Positions 37,011-46,313 of a stretch of 64,000 nt of DNA are shown one piece after another. Source of the DNA: Anaerococcus nagyae (lineage in GTDB: Bacteria > Bacillota > Clostridia > Tissierellales > Peptoniphilaceae); the NCBI RefSeq assembly GCF_017874535.1, contig NZ_JAGGLS010000006.1, positions 62,001 through 126,000 of the forward strand, written 5' to 3'. Below the pieces are notes generated by a model. The model was not told the origin of the DNA, made no database searches, and was given only the letters and a program-made list of their open reading frames with translations. Every line of letters begins with the position of its first letter. Position 1 is the first letter of the stretch. Both the position numbers and the translations under genes were made by a program.

Positions 37011-38774
37011 TTAATTAAAAGCTAATTCTATATCTTGACTGATATCTTTTATATTGACTGTGCCTGATAATTCTTTTTGCCATGTTGGTATATCAAAGCC
37101 TGTATATTTTTTAACTGCCTTCCCATTTTTTAGATATATTCTATTGTTTATAGTTTTATTTCCGTAAAAAAGTGTAATATCGCATGGACCATTGTAAGCC
37201 TTGTCATTTTCCATAGCTTCTACACTAATAGTAAATACTCCTGCATTCCTTGGTGAAATCTCAATATTTGTAATAGAATAAGTTTTTTCCACTTCTTTTT
37301 CGGCTATGTTTACTTTTATAGATTTTTTTATACCATTTACACTTGTTGCTGTTACTTCTGTATTACCAGGGTTAAGGGCTGTTATATTTCCATTTTCATC
37401 TATACTTGCTATATCTGGATTAGAAATATCATAAGTAAGAGTCTTATCACTTACTCTTTCTGGAAATACTAGAACCTTTTGTCCTAGTGGATAAGTTTCA
37501 CCTAATTTCATTTCAACAGATCCTACTGTAAATGATATATCATTTACTTCATCGGAATTATTTTTAACTAATTTTTCCTGTTTATCTGTATCTTTTTTTG
37601 CACTTAAATATTGATCATTTGCACCAGTTGGTTCTAGCATTGGTAGGCTTGTTGGTTCACCTGGATTTAGGATTTGTAATTCAAAATCTTTTGTTATTCC
37701 GTTATCTAAAGCCATAACAGTGATAATTACATTACCTGTTTTTAGAGGAATGATTTCATTGCCTATAACACGAGCTACATATGGGTTTGATGAGTAAATT
37801 ATATAATCTTTATTTTTTACCTCTGCTGGCATGATTACAGGTCTTATCTTTGTTTTATTATCTATGTTGATAGCTCCTGCTCCACCTTCCATAAATTCGA
37901 TTTTTTCTGCTCTAATTTTAGGTCCAGCAACTTTTTCTATAGCTAATATTAATTTTTCCTCTTCTTCATCAAGCTCTCCACAAGTGACGGTGATTCTCCA
38001 CCATAATCCTGCTGCTTTGGATATTTCCTTATCCAATTCTCTAGCTTGAAATTTTCTACCTGTTCTATTAGCATCATTTCTTACCTTGCGAGCTTCTCTT
38101 ATAGTTCTATGATAAGCAGCCTTTTTATAAATGGTTGCTATATCTTCTGGTGATAGATCAGGATATGATAGAAGTTCTTGCTCTAAAGCTTCAAATTTTT
38201 CTATGTATTCCATGATTTGACTTTCACTCGCAAATGGATTAGCAGCATATACTATTCCTGTTAGTATATATTCAGTCAGCTTTGTATGAGCTGCTATAAT
38301 CTTATTTGATAATTCAGTACTACCAAACCTTATTGCTCTACCTATTCTTATTAAAAGTTGAACTCTAACTGGAATAGTTGTTAAATCATAGATGCTTCCT
38401 TCTGCTAGTCCACCTTGACGAGATAGCGTTCCGTTTTCTACACCTTGTTCATAATCGTCTATTTCTAGACCCACTGTTCTTACTGCCTCATTAAATTGTT
38501 TTAAGCATTCTTCATACTTTTCATCGGCAGCTTCTACTCCTTCTACTGACTTTTGTGCTTTAGTTAGTTCTTCTCTAACTTCTGCAATTTCTAGCTTTTG
38601 TTGGTCTGATCCGATATTAGTATCTACTGTTATGCCTGGTTTTCTTTCTCTAATCAATGTATCCTCATTGATTTCAAGATTATTTGCATAAGCAATAGAA
38701 CTGATACCTGGAGCTACTGCCAAACTTGACATTAGAAGTACAAGAGCTATGGCAACATTTTTGCTCTTTTTCAT
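37011..38774 (-). CDS. CAMP-factor domain fused to Ig-like (Big_2) domains and a novel C-terminal domain
   Basis: 587 residues. Signal peptide 1-30 (after AYA). CAMP-factor domain about 120-290 (TTIPVRVQLLIRIGRAIRFG, AANPFASESQIMEYIEKFEA, LLSYPDLSPEDIATIYKKAA). Two bacterial Ig-like modules follow (about 300-375 and 415-495; SNPDIASIDENGNITALNPG is Big_2). The last 90 residues are a domain also present twice at the end of the neighbouring protease. The fusion suggests a CAMP protein held at the cell surface or delivered by adhesion modules. Located 56 bases downstream of the protease gene; start after GGGAGGGAAAT. Confidence 0.85.
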   Translation of the reverse strand: MKKSKNVAIALVLLMSSLAVAPGISSIAYANNLEINEDTLIRERKPGITVDTNIGSDQQKLEIAEVREELTKAQKSVEGVEAADEKYEECLKQFNEAVRTVGLEIDDYEQGVENGTLSRQGGLAEGSIYDLTTIPVRVQLLIRIGRAIRFGSTELSNKIIAAHTKLTEYILTGIVYAANPFASESQIMEYIEKFEALEQELLSYPDLSPEDIATIYKKAAYHRTIREARKVRNDANRTGRKFQARELDKEISKAAGLWWRITVTCGELDEEEEKLILAIEKVAGPKIRAEKIEFMEGGAGAINIDNKTKIRPVIMPAEVKNKDYIIYSSNPYVARVIGNEIIPLKTGNVIITVMALDNGITKDFELQILNPGEPTSLPMLEPTGANDQYLSAKKDTDKQEKLVKNNSDEVNDISFTVGSVEMKLGETYPLGQKVLVFPERVSDKTLTYDISNPDIASIDENGNITALNPGNTEVTATSVNGIKKSIKVNIAEKEVEKTYSITNIEISPRNAGVFTISVEAMENDKAYNGPCDITLFYGNKTINNRIYLKNGKAVKKYTGFDIPTWQKELSGTVNIKDISQDIELAFN

Positions 38775-38830
38775 ATTTCCCTCCCATTGGATTTATTTAT
38801 ATTTAGCCTTACTAAATACCACAATTATTA

Positions 38831-41656
38831 TTAGTTCATACTATAAGCAACACTTGATTGAGTATTGACAACTTTTAAGCTAGTTACAAAATCTTTTTTC
38901 CAAACTCCAAAATCACCTCCAGAATATCTAATACTAGCTTTGCCATCTTTAAAATTCACAGTATTTATTCTTGTTGTCCCTTCAGATATTGTTTCTACAA
39001 TACCCATGCCATTATAAAGATTTCCATCTTCAAAAGCTTCAAACGATAAAGTAAAAAATCCATTTTCTCGTTGTCCCACTTTTATATCACCAAGTTCATA
39101 TTGTTTTTGAGTAAGACCAACAACTTTTTTAGGATATTCTCTTATAAAAGCTTCTGACTTATTATCCTTAGAGAATTCATAAGATATATGATCCTCTATA
39201 TCACGTAGTTTTAGATCTGTTTGAAAGTTAGTTCTCCAAACACCAAATTGTCCACCATTATATGTGATACTAGCTTCTCCATTTTTAAAGTAAAGTGTTG
39301 ACGTTTTTTCTACTAGCTTATCTTCTTTATTGCCAGCCCTAGTTGTAATAGTTGCAGGACCTTGATATCCCACTCCATTTTGACTGGCTTTAAGGCTTAT
39401 AGTGAAATATCCACTTTTTCTTTGTGATACATCAAATCCATCTAATTCAACCGGATAATTTTCAAAGTTTGGTAGTACCCTTACGTTTACTGATTTTTTT
39501 ATATTGTTATTTGTTTTAACAGTTAATGTAGTTTTTCCTACAGATTTTGCTGTAACTAGACCATTTTTATCGATATTTGCTATTTCTGGATTTTTTGATT
39601 CATAAGTGAATTCTCTTTTAGCAGTATCTGGATAAACTGTAATCTTTTCTGATAGGTCTAAAGTTTCACCTTCCCTTAGGCTTGCTTGAGGAATTTTTAT
39701 AGACATATTTCTTATAATGTAAGGATCTTCATATGGCTTTGGAGGATCCGGGAATTTTTCCCCATTATCTATTTCTCCATTCTCATACAATTCGTTATCC
39801 CCTACCACAGGTATTTCACTTAATTTGTCATAACGTAAATTTTCTGGAATTATTTCAAGGTTAAATCTAGATCTTAGAATTCCACGAGAAACTCTTGTTT
39901 CTACTAATATATTTGCCGTTCCAACTTTTTTAGGAACTATCACTCCATCTGCTTTTACATCTACTATATCTGTATCTAAAGTGTAGATCTTTATGGCTAC
40001 GTTTTCTATATCTTTAGGTTCAATTATTGGAGTTAGTTTTCCTTTTTTATTTATTCTTAGATAACCACCAGCTCCTTCTGCAACACTTATATTTTTAACC
40101 TCTTTAACAGGTTCTGGAGTGTTAGGATCTACTGGTAATTCATCATCTCCTATAACTTCACCTGTTGTAGTAATAGCCTTTAGGCATACATTTGCTCCTT
40201 TTAGTTCGCTTGAAAGATCAGTCCATTTTTTACCATCACTTGATACAAAAGATTGACCAGGTTCCGAATCTGCTTTGGATGAAAAATTATTTATTCTTGC
40301 TTCAACTGCTAGAGGATATTTGTAATTTGCCTTTGATGAATCTAGATATGCCATCACAGCAAATTGTTCACCTTCCTCTAATTCCATTTGACTAATATCA
40401 ATTGTATAATATCCTGGATATTGTAAAGTTCCTGAAGCCACTTCTACTTTTTCACTATCTAATTGGCTAGTCCTTTCAATATTTCTTACTACATATAGTT
40501 TATAATCTGTATACATACTTACATTGAAAATTCCAATTTCGTGAAGAGTTTCTTTACCATCTGACTTAAAGATATTACACATATATCCTTGTTTATTATA
40601 GCCTACAGATCTAGTAGCACCTAGTGGATCATATTGGTAAATATGCCCATTAGGATCTTTTTTCTTGGGTATAAAACAAGCATTAGATTTACCTGCATAA
40701 ACATCTTCATAGGATACATAATAGTATCCATTATCCATATAGGAAGATCCCCATGAATTCTTACAAATCCATGCACCATTCGCCTTTGGCTTGATTGAGA
40801 ATAATTCTTTTGGGAAGGTATCATCCCAACCAACTATAGTAACTGCATGATCATCGCTGCCCCCACCTGGGTTAAAGTAGCTATTATTTTTAGCATTTTC
40901 GTAGTACTTTGAACTATTGATAGTTGTATAAACACCACCGTATTTCATAATAGTTTGTTTGATATCCGTAGTATCTACAAAATTGTACACATCTGGTAGA
41001 TATAAAACTTTATCAATGTCTAAGACCCTATCTACATCTGTTGGAGATACTGATATTACTGGATCATACATATCGTCTTTTTCATCAACAGGACCTGACC
41101 ATCTAGCCATATATGCTGCAGCTATATCCCTATTTCCACCATCATTTGGACCCCAGTCAAATCCATGGGTATTTCTAAGATGCTTTTCTGAAAAATCAAA
41201 TTTTCCATATTTACTTAAAACTGACTCCATAGAACCATATGTAGCAAAAGCCCAACATGAACCATTTTTTCCTTGATTTTTAACAGGTGATACTCTATTA
41301 TGATCTCTAAGATCATATTTTTCTGGTAAATTTGAAGATTTGGATCTTGTCCTTGTCTTTATATAATCAAAATTTACATCTAATGGAGATACCTTATTAC
41401 CAGACTTTTGAGCTGCCTTAAATTCATCTGATATCGGGCTTACTTCTAGTATTTCATTCTCATCTTTTGAGTCTTGGTAGATATCTGTAGGATCTGGAGC
41501 TATTTCTAGCTGAGGAATAAGTTCTGCTTCTTGCTTTTCTTGTGTGCTAACTGAACTATCAGCTTTTTGATCCGTAGCTAAGGCTGGATCGGCTTGGAAT
41601 ATTAGTGATCCCATAACCAATAGAGCGAATAGATTTTTTAAGTACTTCTTTTTCAC
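38831..41656 (-). CDS. Secreted papain-like (C1A) cysteine protease with lectin-like and Ig-like domains
   Basis: 941 residues. Signal peptide 1-27 (after ALA), a pro-region, then a C1A domain (about 110-335): Cys134 in NQGKNGSCWAFA, His270 in DDHAVTIVGWDD, Asn300 in CKNSWGSSYMDNGYYYVSY, so the triad is intact. A C1-associated lectin-like domain (about 340-500) and an Ig-like module (510-600) follow. A Big_2 module (about 645-730) comes next, and two copies of a novel C-terminal domain (735-830, 850-941) end the protein. No LPXTG is seen. The start is GTG, preceded by GAAGGAAATC. It heads the operon with the two CAMP-type genes, downstream of a peptide/regulator pair. Confidence 0.92.
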   Translation of the reverse strand: MKKKYLKNLFALLVMGSLIFQADPALATDQKADSSVSTQEKQEAELIPQLEIAPDPTDIYQDSKDENEILEVSPISDEFKAAQKSGNKVSPLDVNFDYIKTRTRSKSSNLPEKYDLRDHNRVSPVKNQGKNGSCWAFATYGSMESVLSKYGKFDFSEKHLRNTHGFDWGPNDGGNRDIAAAYMARWSGPVDEKDDMYDPVISVSPTDVDRVLDIDKVLYLPDVYNFVDTTDIKQTIMKYGGVYTTINSSKYYENAKNNSYFNPGGGSDDHAVTIVGWDDTFPKELFSIKPKANGAWICKNSWGSSYMDNGYYYVSYEDVYAGKSNACFIPKKKDPNGHIYQYDPLGATRSVGYNKQGYMCNIFKSDGKETLHEIGIFNVSMYTDYKLYVVRNIERTSQLDSEKVEVASGTLQYPGYYTIDISQMELEEGEQFAVMAYLDSSKANYKYPLAVEARINNFSSKADSEPGQSFVSSDGKKWTDLSSELKGANVCLKAITTTGEVIGDDELPVDPNTPEPVKEVKNISVAEGAGGYLRINKKGKLTPIIEPKDIENVAIKIYTLDTDIVDVKADGVIVPKKVGTANILVETRVSRGILRSRFNLEIIPENLRYDKLSEIPVVGDNELYENGEIDNGEKFPDPPKPYEDPYIIRNMSIKIPQASLREGETLDLSEKITVYPDTAKREFTYESKNPEIANIDKNGLVTAKSVGKTTLTVKTNNNIKKSVNVRVLPNFENYPVELDGFDVSQRKSGYFTISLKASQNGVGYQGPATITTRAGNKEDKLVEKTSTLYFKNGEASITYNGGQFGVWRTNFQTDLKLRDIEDHISYEFSKDNKSEAFIREYPKKVVGLTQKQYELGDIKVGQRENGFFTLSFEAFEDGNLYNGMGIVETISEGTTRINTVNFKDGKASIRYSGGDFGVWKKDFVTSLKVVNTQSSVAYSMN

Positions 41657-41817
41657 GATTTCCTTCTTTCAATTTGTTATTTAGGGTTTGATATAAACTG
41701 CCGATAAGGCCATATACTTTATAGTTATTGATAGATTAAATTTATAATTTATCTACAGAAGTTAAAATTTATTCAGATGATATATACATAGTGATAGAAT
41801 TTTAATATCAAATTGTC

Positions 41818-41835
41818 TATGAATATAAGTGCATA
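41818..41835. promoter_or_regulatory. Imperfect palindrome upstream of the protease operon
   Basis: On the minus strand TATGCA, six bases, TTCATA, about 165 bases before the protease start. It is reminiscent of PlcR-type boxes (TATGNA...TNCATA) but the spacing differs by two bases. A possible -35 (TTGATA) lies just downstream. Candidate operator for the adjacent regulator; chance cannot be excluded. Confidence 0.25.
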
Positions 41836-41873
41836 TCCTAGCAAATCACTACGATATATTGTTAAAAAGAAAT

Positions 41874-41891
41874 AAAGACACAATGGTCTTT
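41874..41891 (-). terminator. Short terminator after the peptide gene
   Basis: AAAGAC / GTCTTT with a six-base loop, followed on the minus strand by ATTTCTTTTT. It separates the peptide gene from the protease operon. Confidence 0.55.
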
Positions 41892-41918
41892 ATAATGTAA
41901 AGTTTATAAAACTTAGTT

Positions 41919-42095
41919 TTAATAAATAGATATAGGCTCAACTTCTGAAGTAATCCTATAAATTGATATAGGTTCAGTCTCTGGATTTCTAGAATAAGTT
42001 ATCATATTATCTTTAGCTTGTAATTTTGCACTTGAAAATATAGTAAGAGTAAAAATTAATAAGGTACATAATTTTTTTATATTTTTTCTTCTCAT
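41919..42095 (-). CDS. Candidate exported signalling peptide precursor with duplicated EPISIY
   Basis: 58 residues from the ATG at 42095, chosen because AAAGG lies nine bases upstream; an ATG three codons earlier overlaps that site. The N-terminus RRKNIKKLCTLLIFTLTIFS is a Sec signal with cleavage likely after LQA. The short tail holds TEPISIY, then a seven-residue spacer (RITSEVE overlaps the second copy) and a final EPISIY at the C-terminus. Small size, export signal and C-terminal repeats are as in precursors of RRNPP signalling peptides (PapR, cCF10). It lies just downstream of an RRNPP-like regulator, like papR after plcR. Function is inferred. Confidence 0.6.
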   Translation of the reverse strand: MRRKNIKKLCTLLIFTLTIFSSAKLQAKDNMITYSRNPETEPISIYRITSEVEPISIY

Positions 42096-42138
42096 ATCTA
42101 TCATCCTTTCAACTATAATTATATATTACTAACAAAAA

Positions 42139-42170
42139 AAAGTAACCCCACAGTTTTGTGGGGTTACTTT
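42139..42170 (-). terminator. Strong terminator at the end of the regulator gene
   Basis: 14-base perfect stem AAAGTAACCCCACA / TGTGGGGTTACTTT with a four-base loop and a T8 tail on the minus strand. The regulator stop codon is inside the stem. The peptide gene downstream thus depends on read-through or a promoter between 42096 and 42138. Confidence 0.9.
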
Positions 42171-43063
42171 TCTTCTAATATTGAGGATACATTTTTTCTT
42201 ATAATAAGTTTCAATTCAGGCTTAGCTAACAAGTCACATAGGACTAAAGATTTTTCTATATCTTCACTAAAAGAAGTTTCATTTAGTTTAAATTTACTAA
42301 TCCCAATTAAGTAGTAAACCAATATTATTCTCCTATAATTATTAGTTTTAGAACTTATATCTATAGCTTTTTGGCAAATATTTATTGATTCTTTATAATT
42401 TTTTTGTATGTAATTGTATTTAGATAAATTATATAATATATCTATATAATTTATATCTGTAACCTCTATGTTCTCAGCTAGATAATCTAAAATAAGTTTT
42501 GAATTAGCTTCAAAATTATTATAAAAGTAATATTCTGATAATTTTATTAATATTCTTTTCTCTATATCACTATATGAATTTTTAAATCCTTTTTCTAGAG
42601 ATTTACCATTAATCTCTAAGGCTTTTAATAAACAGTTACGAAAAGTTAGATAATCTTTCTTTATATCCTTCTCATATATACCTTCATAATATAATATATA
42701 TTGCATAAGTTTTTTTTCATATGATGAGGGAATAAAATCTTTTAATTTTTTAAGCTTATCAATATTGGTATGCAAATTATCTAAAGAAAGATTTTCTAAA
42801 TCATTGTCTATGATCTTGATCTGTTTGTTAATCAAATTCCATGAAGAACCACTATCATCCATTAAAATAATCTCAAAATCTATACCCAAAACATCAAGAA
42901 TTTCTAAAAAATTATCTACTCGTGGATTATTATGGTTGTTTTCGATTCTTCTAAGACTCTCTTCAGAAATTCCAACCATAAGAGATAAATCCTTTTGAGA
43001 AATATTTCTACTTTTCCTAATTCTTCTAATTTCACTACCTATAAAGCTATAGTCATAAGACAT
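42164..43063 (-). CDS. HTH/TPR regulator of RRNPP (Rgg/PlcR-like) type
   Basis: 299 residues. The N-terminal XRE-type HTH (about 7-62: EIRRIRKSRNISQKDLSLMV, then GISEESLRRIENN) is followed by an all-helical region (about 85-299). That region has TPR-like pairs such as YIDILYNLSKYNYIQKNYKE and SINICQKAIDISSKTNNYRR. This is the layout of cytoplasmic receptors that bind re-imported peptides and switch DNA binding. The next gene downstream encodes a candidate signal peptide, and beyond that lies the protease/CAMP operon. Start after GTAAAGGAGGAGCAA. An unrelated HTH-TPR regulator is the alternative. Confidence 0.78.
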   Translation of the reverse strand: MSYDYSFIGSEIRRIRKSRNISQKDLSLMVGISEESLRRIENNHNNPRVDNFLEILDVLGIDFEIILMDDSGSSWNLINKQIKIIDNDLENLSLDNLHTNIDKLKKLKDFIPSSYEKKLMQYILYYEGIYEKDIKKDYLTFRNCLLKALEINGKSLEKGFKNSYSDIEKRILIKLSEYYFYNNFEANSKLILDYLAENIEVTDINYIDILYNLSKYNYIQKNYKESINICQKAIDISSKTNNYRRIILVYYLIGISKFKLNETSFSEDIEKSLVLCDLLAKPELKLIIRKNVSSILEEK

Positions 43064-43248
43064 TTGCTCCTCCTTTACATGCTATATCTTATAGTATAGG
43101 ATTTTAATCATAATTATCTTACCAACAATAAACGATTTTACAAATAATCTATAAAAGTTTTTAATTTCTTATAACGAATTGTTACATTTTTACAATAACG
43201 TAGTATTATGATAAATTTTTCAGCTATTATATACTATTAAAAAATTAT

Positions 43249-43264
43249 TGTTTCATGTGAAACA
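43249..43264. promoter_or_regulatory. parS-like site
   Basis: TGTTTCATGTGAAACA differs by one central base from the Firmicutes parS consensus TGTTNCACGTGAAACA and is extended by AT at each end. It lies about 15 kb from dnaA, within the origin domain where ParB (Spo0J) loads. No parA/parB gene is in the window. Confidence 0.6.
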
Positions 43265-43638
43265 ATAGTTAATGTTATAATCATATACATAATAATAACG
43301 ATTACTTTTTAATAAGGATTTTTTACCTCTGCAAATAATGTCCTATTATATATCTAAATAACAAGTGTTTTTACTTTCATCCCGCTAAACTCACTAAATT
43401 GAACAATAAAAATCACACCAAATTTATTCTTGGTGTGATTTTATATAGCAAAACTCATTCAAATTCTTTTTTTAATATTTTGAATAATTCTCTGCTAAAA
43501 TAGTTACATATTCAATGTTATTATTTAGTACAAATTTTGTTCCATTGGATTTCATGCTCTAAAATATTAGAGCAAAAAATCTTAATTAAAGTCTTGTATA
43601 TAAACAATTATATATTTTTTTGATTTCGAGATATTTTA
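43265..43638. other. Non-coding gap with a recurrent hairpin
   Basis: Contains the perfect stem AAAATCACACCAA / TTGGTGTGATTTT (43409-43443), the same as the hairpin after the CAMP gene, and a second palindrome, GCTCTAAAATATTAGAGC (about 43557). No gene is seen. The regulator promoter lies to its left. Confidence 0.5.
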
Positions 43639-44310
43639 TTAAAATATTTCAAAATATGTCTTTTTAAGATTTTCATCTAATAATTTTATATTATTGTTTA
43701 TAATAATATACATTCTATCACAGAGTTTTTCTAAATATTCATGTTGATGAGAGCTTATTAATATAGTTTTATCTTGTGACTTAAGATTTTTTATTATATT
43801 AACTACATCAACATTTGATTGAAAGTCAAGAGCGTTGAAAGGTTCATCTAAGAATATTAAATCTTGACCCTCCATTATAGCTTGACATATACCAAGCTTT
43901 TGTTTCATACCTTGGGAATAATTCTTAACTTTAGTTTTATCATCAGGATTTAATCCCACACTTATCATAGTTTCTATAACCTGATCATCCGTAATTAAGT
44001 TTTTTATATCTGCCAGCATTTTTAGATTTGTAAAACCATCATAAAATTCTATATATCCTGGCTGATTTACAAAGTAACCTATATCTTCTGGAAAGTCTAA
44101 GTTTTTACCTACTTTTTTGCCCTTAACAATTATCTTACCACTATCATAATCTTCAATACCTGCAAGCATCTTAAATAGTACACTTTTTCCTGTACCATTA
44201 CTTCCTACTATGCCTACACATTCTCCTTTATTTATAGTAAATGATACATCTTCATAAAGGATTTTTGTGCCAAATTTTTTACTCATATTTTCTACTTGTA
44301 TTGCCTTCAT
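43639..44310 (-). CDS. ABC transporter ATPase (exporter type)
   Basis: 223 residues, a complete compact ATPase: Walker A GSNGTGKSVLF, signature YSQGMKQKLG, Walker B DLIFLDEP, switch His in ISSHQHEYLE. It overlaps the membrane-protein gene upstream by 32 bases, starting after AGAGGTTATAATT within it, so the two form one transporter. It resembles ATPases of small-peptide or bacteriocin immunity/export systems (BcrA/CcmA-like). Substrate unknown. Confidence 0.88.
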   Translation of the reverse strand: MKAIQVENMSKKFGTKILYEDVSFTINKGECVGIVGSNGTGKSVLFKMLAGIEDYDSGKIIVKGKKVGKNLDFPEDIGYFVNQPGYIEFYDGFTNLKMLADIKNLITDDQVIETMISVGLNPDDKTKVKNYSQGMKQKLGICQAIMEGQDLIFLDEPFNALDFQSNVDVVNIIKNLKSQDKTILISSHQHEYLEKLCDRMYIIINNNIKLLDENLKKTYFEIF

Positions 44311-45688
44311 AATTATAACCTCTATTATATTTTAAAATTACTATAATTAAATATAGTAAAACTACTAATAATTTAACAAAAATCACTGAACTGATTTGTC
44401 CATCTTCTAATAAATTCACTATCCCATAATTTATTTTTAATACATCATAAGAAGCTAGGAAAAAAAGAATAAACTTACTTAGTAAGATTATAACTATAGC
44501 GAATACTTCTCCAATAAATGATGATAGGATATAAAATAATCCAAAACAAAAAAGAAGATTTATAGCAAATCCTACATTATATTTACTTAATATACCTAGA
44601 TCGTAAATCATCCCATATGCTTCTTTAAGAAAAGTAGAACTCAAATCAGATGTCTTTCCTATGAAAAACGTTATATAATTTATCAAAATTACTATTAATA
44701 TATAGATAACAATATAAAAAAAATGAATTTTTCTTACATTGTATTTAAAGTCCTCAATATTCTTAAATCTTATAAGCAACGGTTCGTTAAAATAATTCTT
44801 AAGCCTACTCTTAGATAAGCCAAGTATAAATATAGGAGTAGTATTTACTATAGTTAAACTTAAGAAAGATATAAAAGATTTCTCCTTAGTAGAACTACCA
44901 AACAAAGTAAGAAGACCTAGCTCTCTAATACCAAAGTCTATATTATCTACATTCTTTATATATGTAAGTATGTATAAGATTAAAACTACTAGAAGACTTA
45001 TAGTTATATCTTTTCTATTTATTATTAATTCATTAAACGATCTATTAGTCTTTGCTATTGTTTTGGGCTTAACTACAGAAAAAAGTATGATTAAAATTCC
45101 AATAGCAATTACTAATATAAATTTAAACAAACCATTTACAATTAGCCCATGGTGTAGCAATATATAGTTGTTGAAAAATAAAACTGGAAGCTTCGTTTTT
45201 AAATCAGTTTTAAACCCTATATATGTAAGAATATATATGATAATAGCAGATACAATTGTATTTTTATATCCCTTATTTTGATTAATCTTGGTTAATAAGG
45301 CATATAATACAGTAAAACCAAATATAAAATATATAATAACAGCAAAATTAGCTAAAATTATATTATCAAATATATTTATATATCTATTATATAAATCGAC
45401 TATTTCACTGTATCCTTCTAGCCTTATAGGACTTATAGATGTGGTATTTTTAAAATTTAAAGCGCCTATTAGCAAGAGTATAAGTATATGAGCTAAAAAA
45501 TATAAGTTTAAAAAAGCTAAAAAATATCTTATCCTACTTAAGTTATAGGCAAATATATTTTTATACCTAAGCTGTTGAGTATAATTTATGTCCTTTATAT
45601 CTTTTGAAATTATTACAATAAGCGAAATTATCATACAATACAAAACATAATAATGATCTGTCAAATTCAAAAGTATAAAATCCCACAT
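44279..45688 (-). CDS. ABC exporter membrane subunit
   Basis: 469 residues with about 10-12 hydrophobic helices and only short loops. I do not recognise a named family. Overlap with the ATPase gene identifies it as the permease partner. The ATG at 45688 has no convincing Shine-Dalgarno sequence and follows a decayed gene, so the true start could be slightly downstream or expression may be poor. Base composition is even more AT-rich than the neighbours. Confidence 0.7.
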   Translation of the reverse strand: MWDFILLNLTDHYYVLYCMIISLIVIISKDIKDINYTQQLRYKNIFAYNLSRIRYFLAFLNLYFLAHILILLLIGALNFKNTTSISPIRLEGYSEIVDLYNRYINIFDNIILANFAVIIYFIFGFTVLYALLTKINQNKGYKNTIVSAIIIYILTYIGFKTDLKTKLPVLFFNNYILLHHGLIVNGLFKFILVIAIGILIILFSVVKPKTIAKTNRSFNELIINRKDITISLLVVLILYILTYIKNVDNIDFGIRELGLLTLFGSSTKEKSFISFLSLTIVNTTPIFILGLSKSRLKNYFNEPLLIRFKNIEDFKYNVRKIHFFYIVIYILIVILINYITFFIGKTSDLSSTFLKEAYGMIYDLGILSKYNVGFAINLLFCFGLFYILSSFIGEVFAIVIILLSKFILFFLASYDVLKINYGIVNLLEDGQISSVIFVKLLVVLLYLIIVILKYNRGYNYEGNTSRKYE

Positions 45689-45695
45689 GCTTATA

Positions 45696-46090
45696 TCATA
45701 TAGTATCGTTAAAAGAAGCTAGATAAGCAATTGCTTTTTTTTCAATAAATGTACAATATTTAATTTTGTCTTTAGACTTTGTATAAATTATTGTTTTGGG
45801 AACTACATCAATAAAATCGTTTAAGTTTTCTGTAAGTGAATTCACACTACAATGTGTTTTAGCGTAATAATTATAGAGAATTTTACAACAATACTTATAC
45901 TCCAATTGACCATTTTTAGTTTTTAAAATATCCCCAAATATACTTTCTAGGGCAAATTTTAAATCTTATTTGCTAACTTCTACCGCATAACATTTTTTCT
46001 TTAAAGAAAAACCATTCTTAATTAATAAATCAATTAATTCATAATTATCAGAATTGACTCCAGTTTGAAGTGGACCATTATATTGATCAA
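45696..46090 (-). pseudogene. Interrupted unknown gene
   Basis: One frame reads, from about 46090 leftward, QYNGPLQTGVNSDNYELIDL, a GFSLKKKCY segment, a TAA near 45965, then DLKFALESIFGDILKTKNGQ and a tail to the stop at 45696. Upstream the frame has another stop. Continuous protein-like sequence across a stop indicates a gene lost by nonsense mutation. Family uncertain; the pattern loosely recalls GNAT acetyltransferases, but I would not assign it. Confidence 0.5.
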
Positions 46091-46313
46091 TCAATTTATC
46101 AAAATCCTAATTTTTTAATCGCTTGTATTTTGTACAGCACCTATAAGGCGCAAATATCAATACTAACTATTATGATTGCCGAGTATTTTAATCATATGCA
46201 CCACTTTTCAAACTACTGCTTAATCAGTTTTTCCATTTGTTTTATTTACTGACTTTCCTGTAAAAGGGTAATAGTATTCCTTTATACTTATTCAGTCAAT
46301 GTAATAATCTTAT

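Noticed and set aside
46070-46252. 60-codon plus-strand frame
   Set aside because: Antisense to decayed genes, no ribosome site, low-complexity composition.
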